From contig NZ_CP016438.1 of NCBI RefSeq assembly GCF_001685355.1, positions 9,238,001-9,302,000 on the forward strand: 64,000 nt of DNA. Direction: 5' to 3'. Both the position numbers and the translations under genes were made by a program. This document shows, in pieces, positions 60,568 through 64,000 of this stretch; within the stretch, counting starts at the first letter, position 1, and every line of letters starts with the position of its first letter. Below the pieces are notes generated by a model, which was not told the DNA's origin, made no database searches, and saw only the letters and a program-made list of their open reading frames with translations. The stretch is from Streptomyces lincolnensis. Lineage in GTDB: Bacteria > Actinomycetota > Actinomycetes > Streptomycetales > Streptomycetaceae.

Positions 60568-62915
60568 CGGGAGGCCTCCCTCACCGCTCGCCACACGCGC
60601 TCGGGTGTACAGGGCATCCGGATGTCGTGGACGCCCAGCGGGCGCAGCGCGTCCACGACCGCGCCCACCACGGCGGGCGTGGCGGCGATCGTCCCCGCCT
60701 CACCGACCCCCTTGACGCCCAGGGGGTTGGAGGTGGCGGGTGTCTCGGTCCGGTCGGTCACGAACTCCGGCAGGTCCGGCGCCGACGGTACGAGGTAGTC
60801 GGCCGGCGTGCCGGAGACCAGGTTGCCCTCGTCGTCGTAGACCGCCTCCTCGAACAGGGCCTGCGCGATGCCCTGCGCGAGGCCGCCGTGCACCTGCCCC
60901 TCGACGATCGGCGGGTTGACGACCCGGCCGACGTCGTCCACGCACACGTAGGAGCGGATCCGGGTGTGCCCGGTCTCGGTGTCGACCTCGACCGCGCACA
61001 GATGGGTGCCGTGCGGGTAGGAGAAGGTGTCCGGGTCGAGGACGTGTCCGGCGTTGATGGTGGGCTCCATGCCGTCGGGCAGGTCGTGCGAGGAGAACGT
61101 CTCGAAGGCGATCTCCTGGAGGGTCCGGCGGGCGTCCGGGGAGCCCTTCACCGAGAACACCCCGTCGGTGAACTCCAGGTCCCGCTCGCTCGCCTCCAGC
61201 AGATGGGCGGCGACCTTGCGGGCCCGCTCCACCACCTTCGTCGCCGCGTGGTGCACGGCCGTGCCGCCGACCACCAGCGACCGCGAGCCGTAGGTGTCCA
61301 TGCCCTGCGGGGCCGCCCTGGTGTCGCCGTGCACCACCTCGACGTCCTCGAACGGCACCCCCAGCACATCGGCGGCGATCTGGCTCCAGCAGGTCACATG
61401 CCCCTGCCCGTGCGGACTGGTCCCGGTGACCACCTCGACCTTGCCGGTGGGCAGCACACGGACGCTCGCCGCCTCCCAGCCGCCGGCCGCGTACCGCAGA
61501 TCCCTCAGCACCCTGCTCGGCGCCAGCCCGCACATCTCGGTGTACGTCGACACGCCGATGCCCAGCCGCACGCCGTCGCCCCGCTCGTTGCGGTCGGCCT
61601 GCTCGGCGCGCAGCTTGTCGTACCCGAACAGCGCGAGCGCCTTGTCGGTGGCGGCCTCGTAGTTGCCGCTGTCGTAGGTCAGACCGGCGATGGTGGTGTA
61701 CGGGAACTCCTCGTGCCGGATCCAGTTCCGGCGCCGCAACTCCACTGGATCCAGGGCGAGTTCGACCGCCAGCTCGTCCATGATCCGTTCGATGGCGTAC
61801 GTCGCCTCCGGGCGCCCCGCACCCCGGTAGGCGTCCGTGGGTGTCCTGGTCGTGAAGACGCCGGTGACGTTGAGCTCGTAGGAACCCATCTTGTAGATGC
61901 CCGGATACATGAACGCGCCCAGGATCGGGATGCCCGGAGTGACGAGCATCAGGTAGGCGCCCATGTCGACCAGCAGGTCGGCCTTCAGACCGAGGACCGT
62001 GCCGTCGCGGGTCGCGGCGATCTCGATGTCCTGGATCATGCCCCGGCCGTGGTGGGTCGCCAGATAGCCCTCCGAGCGGGACTCGGTCCACTTCACCGGC
62101 CGCCCGGTCCGGCGCGCGACCGCGAGGGCGATCGCCTCCTCGCCGTAGACCTGGAGCTTGGAGCCGAAGCCGCCGCCCACGTCGGGGGCGATCACCCGCA
62201 GCTTGTGCTCGGGCACGCCGGTGACCACGGCGAGCATGACCCTGAGGATGTGCGGGATCTGGGTGGAGGAGTACACCGTGTACTCGTCCGAGGCGGCGAC
62301 CGGGACGACGACGACCGCGCGCGGTTCCATGGCGTTGGGGATGAGGCGCTGCTGGTGGTAGCGGCGCTTCACGGTGACGTCGGCGCGCCGGCGGACCGAC
62401 GCGAAGTCCTCGCCGGCCCTGAGCGGCCAGTCGTAGCAGCGGTTGGTGCCCTTGTCGGCGTGGACCAGGGGAGCGTTCTCGGCGAGCGCGGCCTCCAGGT
62501 CGAGGACCGGGGGCAGGGGCGTGTAGTCGACCTCGACCGCCTCCAGGGCGTCGGCGGCCGCGTACCGGTCGCGGGCCGCCACGACGGCCACCGGATCGCC
62601 GGCGTGGCGCACCTCGTCGACGGCGATCGGCGGGTGGTCGGGCAGCACGATGTCCTCGGTCACCGGCCACGCGCAGGGCAGCGAACCCAGACCGCCCGCG
62701 AGGTCGGCGCCGCTGAACGCCGCGACCACGCCCGGCCGTTCGAGGGCGGGTGTGACGTCCACCCGGTCGACGCGGGCGTGCGCCATCGGGCTGCGCAGGA
62801 TCGCCAGGTGCAGCAGCCCGCCGACACTGATGTTGTCGGTCCAGTTGGTCTGCCCGGTGAGCAGGCGGGCGTCCTCCTTGCGGAGCCGGGCGCGGCCGAT
62901 CTCCTGGCCGGTCAT
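60564..62915 (-). CDS. coxL: Form II CoxL-type molybdopterin large subunit
   Basis: A 783-residue aldehyde-oxidase/xanthine-dehydrogenase-type large subunit. The active-site loop reads AYRGAGR (in [15 protein letters not shown]), which marks form II CoxL; form I CO dehydrogenases have AYxCSFR with the copper Cys. [17 protein letters not shown] and [16 protein letters not shown] are pterin-binding stretches, and the conserved Glu lies in GVGEAGTIA near the C-terminus. Its true substrate may be a purine, aldehyde or other carbon compound and not CO. It lies between coxS and coxM with ATGA overlaps on both sides. Confidence 0.92.
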   Translation of the reverse strand: MTGQEIGRARLRKEDARLLTGQTNWTDNISVGGLLHLAILRSPMAHARVDRVDVTPALERPGVVAAFSGADLAGGLGSLPCAWPVTEDIVLPDHPPIAVDEVRHAGDPVAVVAARDRYAAADALEAVEVDYTPLPPVLDLEAALAENAPLVHADKGTNRCYDWPLRAGEDFASVRRRADVTVKRRYHQQRLIPNAMEPRAVVVVPVAASDEYTVYSSTQIPHILRVMLAVVTGVPEHKLRVIAPDVGGGFGSKLQVYGEEAIALAVARRTGRPVKWTESRSEGYLATHHGRGMIQDIEIAATRDGTVLGLKADLLVDMGAYLMLVTPGIPILGAFMYPGIYKMGSYELNVTGVFTTRTPTDAYRGAGRPEATYAIERIMDELAVELALDPVELRRRNWIRHEEFPYTTIAGLTYDSGNYEAATDKALALFGYDKLRAEQADRNERGDGVRLGIGVSTYTEMCGLAPSRVLRDLRYAAGGWEAASVRVLPTGKVEVVTGTSPHGQGHVTCWSQIAADVLGVPFEDVEVVHGDTRAAPQGMDTYGSRSLVVGGTAVHHAATKVVERARKVAAHLLEASERDLEFTDGVFSVKGSPDARRTLQEIAFETFSSHDLPDGMEPTINAGHVLDPDTFSYPHGTHLCAVEVDTETGHTRIRSYVCVDDVGRVVNPPIVEGQVHGGLAQGIAQALFEEAVYDDEGNLVSGTPADYLVPSAPDLPEFVTDRTETPATSNPLGVKGVGEAGTIAATPAVVGAVVDALRPLGVHDIRMPCTPERVWRAVREASR

Positions 62916-63382
62916 GTCGTGACCTCCTGTTCGGAGGCGGCCAGGACGGCCCGCACGATGTTCTGGTAGCCGGTGCAGCGGCAGAGGTTGCCCTCCAGGG
63001 CGTGCCGGACCTCGTCGGCGGAGGGGTGCGGGTTCTCGCGCAGCAGATCACGGGCCGCCATGAGCATGCCCGGGGTGCAGTAGCCGCACTGGAGGGCGTG
63101 TCCCTCGTGGAAGGCCCGCTGGAGTCCGGTCCACTGCCCGTCGCGGGCGAGCCCCTGGACGGTGGCCACGTCGCTCCCGTCCGCCTGGACGGCCAGCACC
63201 GAGCAGCTCTTGACGCTCACGCCGTCCAGGTCGACCGTGCAGGCCCCGCAGTTGGAGGTGTCGCAGCCGATCGGGGTGCCGGTCAGACCGAGGCGGTCAC
63301 GCAGGTAGTGGACCAGGAGAAGACGGGGTTCCACCTCGTCCTGGTAGGCCGTACCGTCCACTTTCACCGAGATGCGGGTCAT
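62912..63382 (-). CDS. coxS: [2Fe-2S] small subunit of CoxL-type molybdenum hydroxylase
   Basis: A 156-residue protein with two cluster domains: GCDTSNCGACTVDLDGVSVKSC is the plant-type [2Fe-2S] site and QCGYCTPGMLM with NLCRCTGYQNIV the second. It shuttles electrons from the Mo centre to FAD. It is the first gene of the cox cluster and overlaps coxL as ATGA. Confidence 0.95.
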   Translation of the reverse strand: MTRISVKVDGTAYQDEVEPRLLLVHYLRDRLGLTGTPIGCDTSNCGACTVDLDGVSVKSCSVLAVQADGSDVATVQGLARDGQWTGLQRAFHEGHALQCGYCTPGMLMAARDLLRENPHPSADEVRHALEGNLCRCTGYQNIVRAVLAASEQEVTT

Positions 63383-63548
63383 GTGCCCTCCCAGGAAACA
63401 CCGGCCGTGATGGGCGTCACTCTAGGACCGGTGCCGGGAAGCGGCGAGGGCCGCCGCATGCCTTTGTTGAGCGTTAATCCGTTGCTGTTGTGGCCGAGGC
63501 TCTGATGCACTGCACGGGACCCGCCGCCCCCAGGTTCCAGGAGAAGCA

Positions 63549-63659
63549 ATGCGCACTGCGTCCTTGTCCGCCCAGGAAGGAATGACCCCCATTTCTAAGG
63601 ACATGACGCTTCGTGCACCTGCTCAACCTCGGGATCCTCGCCCATGTCGACGCCGGTAA
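63549..63659 (+). CDS. Putative leader peptide upstream of ribosomal protection gene
   Basis: A 36-residue frame, [20 protein letters not shown] followed by an Arg/Pro-rich end, with CAGGAG at 63538-63543, six bases before its ATG. It overlaps the GTG start of the downstream GTPase gene in another frame. This placement suggests a translational leader that senses ribosome stalling. There is no family evidence. Confidence 0.4.
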   Translation: MRTASLSAQEGMTPISKDMTLRAPAQPRDPRPCRRR

Positions 63660-64000
63660 GACCAGCCTGACCGAGCGGCTGCTGCACTCGGTCGGAGTGA
63701 TCGACGAGATCGGCAGCGTCGACGCCGGCGACACGCAGACCGACACCCTCGCGCTGGAGCGCCGGCGCGGCATCACCATCAAGTCCGCCGTCGTCTCCTT
63801 CGCGGTCGACGACGTGACGGTCAACCTCATCGACACCCCCGGCCACCCCGACTTCATCGCCGAGGTGGAGCGGGTGCTCGGCGTCCTCGACGGCGCAGTG
63901 CTGGTCGTCTCGGCCGTCGAGGGCGTCCAGGCGCAGACCCGGGTGCTGATGCGCACCCTGCGCCGCCTGCGCATCCCCACCCTCGTCTTCGTCAACAAGA
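63613..64000 (+). CDS. Tetracycline resistance ribosomal protection protein (OtrA/Tet(M)-like GTPase), 3' truncated by window edge
   Basis: 129 residues of an EF-G-like GTPase are visible. [15 protein letters not shown] is the G1 loop, RGITIKSA the G2 region, [11 protein letters not shown]3 and FVNK the G4 start. The spacing and the beginning [17 protein letters not shown] are those of Tet(M)/OtrA ribosomal protection proteins, not of EF-G. The GTG at 63613 is the first possible start after an in-frame stop; AAGGA lies 11 bases upstream. It would dislodge tetracycline-class drugs from the ribosome. Self-resistance or general resistance cannot be told apart here. Confidence 0.88.
   Translation, partial: MHLLNLGILAHVDAGKTSLTERLLHSVGVIDEIGSVDAGDTQTDTLALERRRGITIKSAVVSFAVDDVTVNLIDTPGHPDFIAEVERVLGVLDGAVLVVSAVEGVQAQTRVLMRTLRRLRIPTLVFVNK

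Noticed and set aside
60564..62915. Calling the cluster a proven CO dehydrogenase
   Set aside because: The large subunit has AYRGAGR, not the AYxCSFR loop with copper Cys that defines form I CO dehydrogenase.

Overview
The window is chromosomal DNA from an actinomycete, almost certainly a Streptomyces. The evidence is very high GC with strong third-position G/C bias, frequent GTG starts, many ATGA/GTGA stop-start overlaps, a complete ram/amf (SapB-type) lanthipeptide locus, a subtilisin-inhibitor-like protein, SpoIIE-type PP2C phosphatase and STAS regulators, a CebR-type operator and the common Streptomyces interspersed palindrome. No rRNA, tRNA, CRISPR array or intact insertion sequence was seen.

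Layout. 1-5 kb: polysaccharide degradation (5'-truncated GH2 enzyme; secreted GH9 cellulase behind a CebR box). 5-8.2 kb: stand-alone cytochrome b (QcrB-like), a 2OG-Fe(II) oxygenase and a small Doc-like toxin/antitoxin pair. 8.7-15.3 kb: membrane-anchored ricin-lectin protein with a zinc-finger N-terminal half, lactate monooxygenase plus NCS1 permease, a conserved hypothetical, an SSI-type protease inhibitor and a STAS protein. 15.4-20.4 kb: a coupled module of diiron redox enzyme, HemK-like methyltransferase and CDGSH protein, then Ppx/GppA phosphatase and a DHA2 drug exporter behind two inverted-repeat operators.

20.5-36.5 kb is the most interesting part: two peptide-export systems with a secreted protease between them. 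The first (20.5-26.7 kb) has a 71-residue double-glycine-leader peptide without cysteine, an HlyD-like adaptor, a C39-peptidase ABC exporter and an NHLM-type ABC transporter. No modification enzyme is nearby, and an intrinsic terminator sits between precursor and exporter genes. The second (29.5-36.5 kb) is the ram/amf locus: ramR regulator, ramC class III synthetase, ramS precursor with two S-x2-S-x3-C motifs, and ramA/ramB exporter genes.

36.7-46.8 kb: SpoIIE-type multidomain phosphatase, CBS protein, a surface-sugar operon (rmlA-rmlB-small ORF-methyltransferase), a convergent GT2 glycosyltransferase, a DUF574-type methyltransferase and a phosphodiesterase. 46.9-55.9 kb: Ser/Thr kinase with a lectin-like extracellular domain, an acyl-CoA-dehydrogenase-like flavoprotein, an MFS remnant, a frameshifted Lrp/AsnC regulator, pectate lyase, GNAT, epimerase, VOC, a small Cys/His protein and TerD. 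55.9-63.4 kb: a complete form II cox cluster (coxS-L-M-D-E-F-G order, minus strand). The window ends inside a Tet/OtrA-like ribosomal protection GTPase preceded by a possible leader peptide.

Themes: plant-polymer breakdown (GH2, GH9, pectate lyase), aerial-growth peptides and surface glycans, and extracellular proteolysis with its inhibitor. Functions are read from sequence motifs and family knowledge only; no database search was run.
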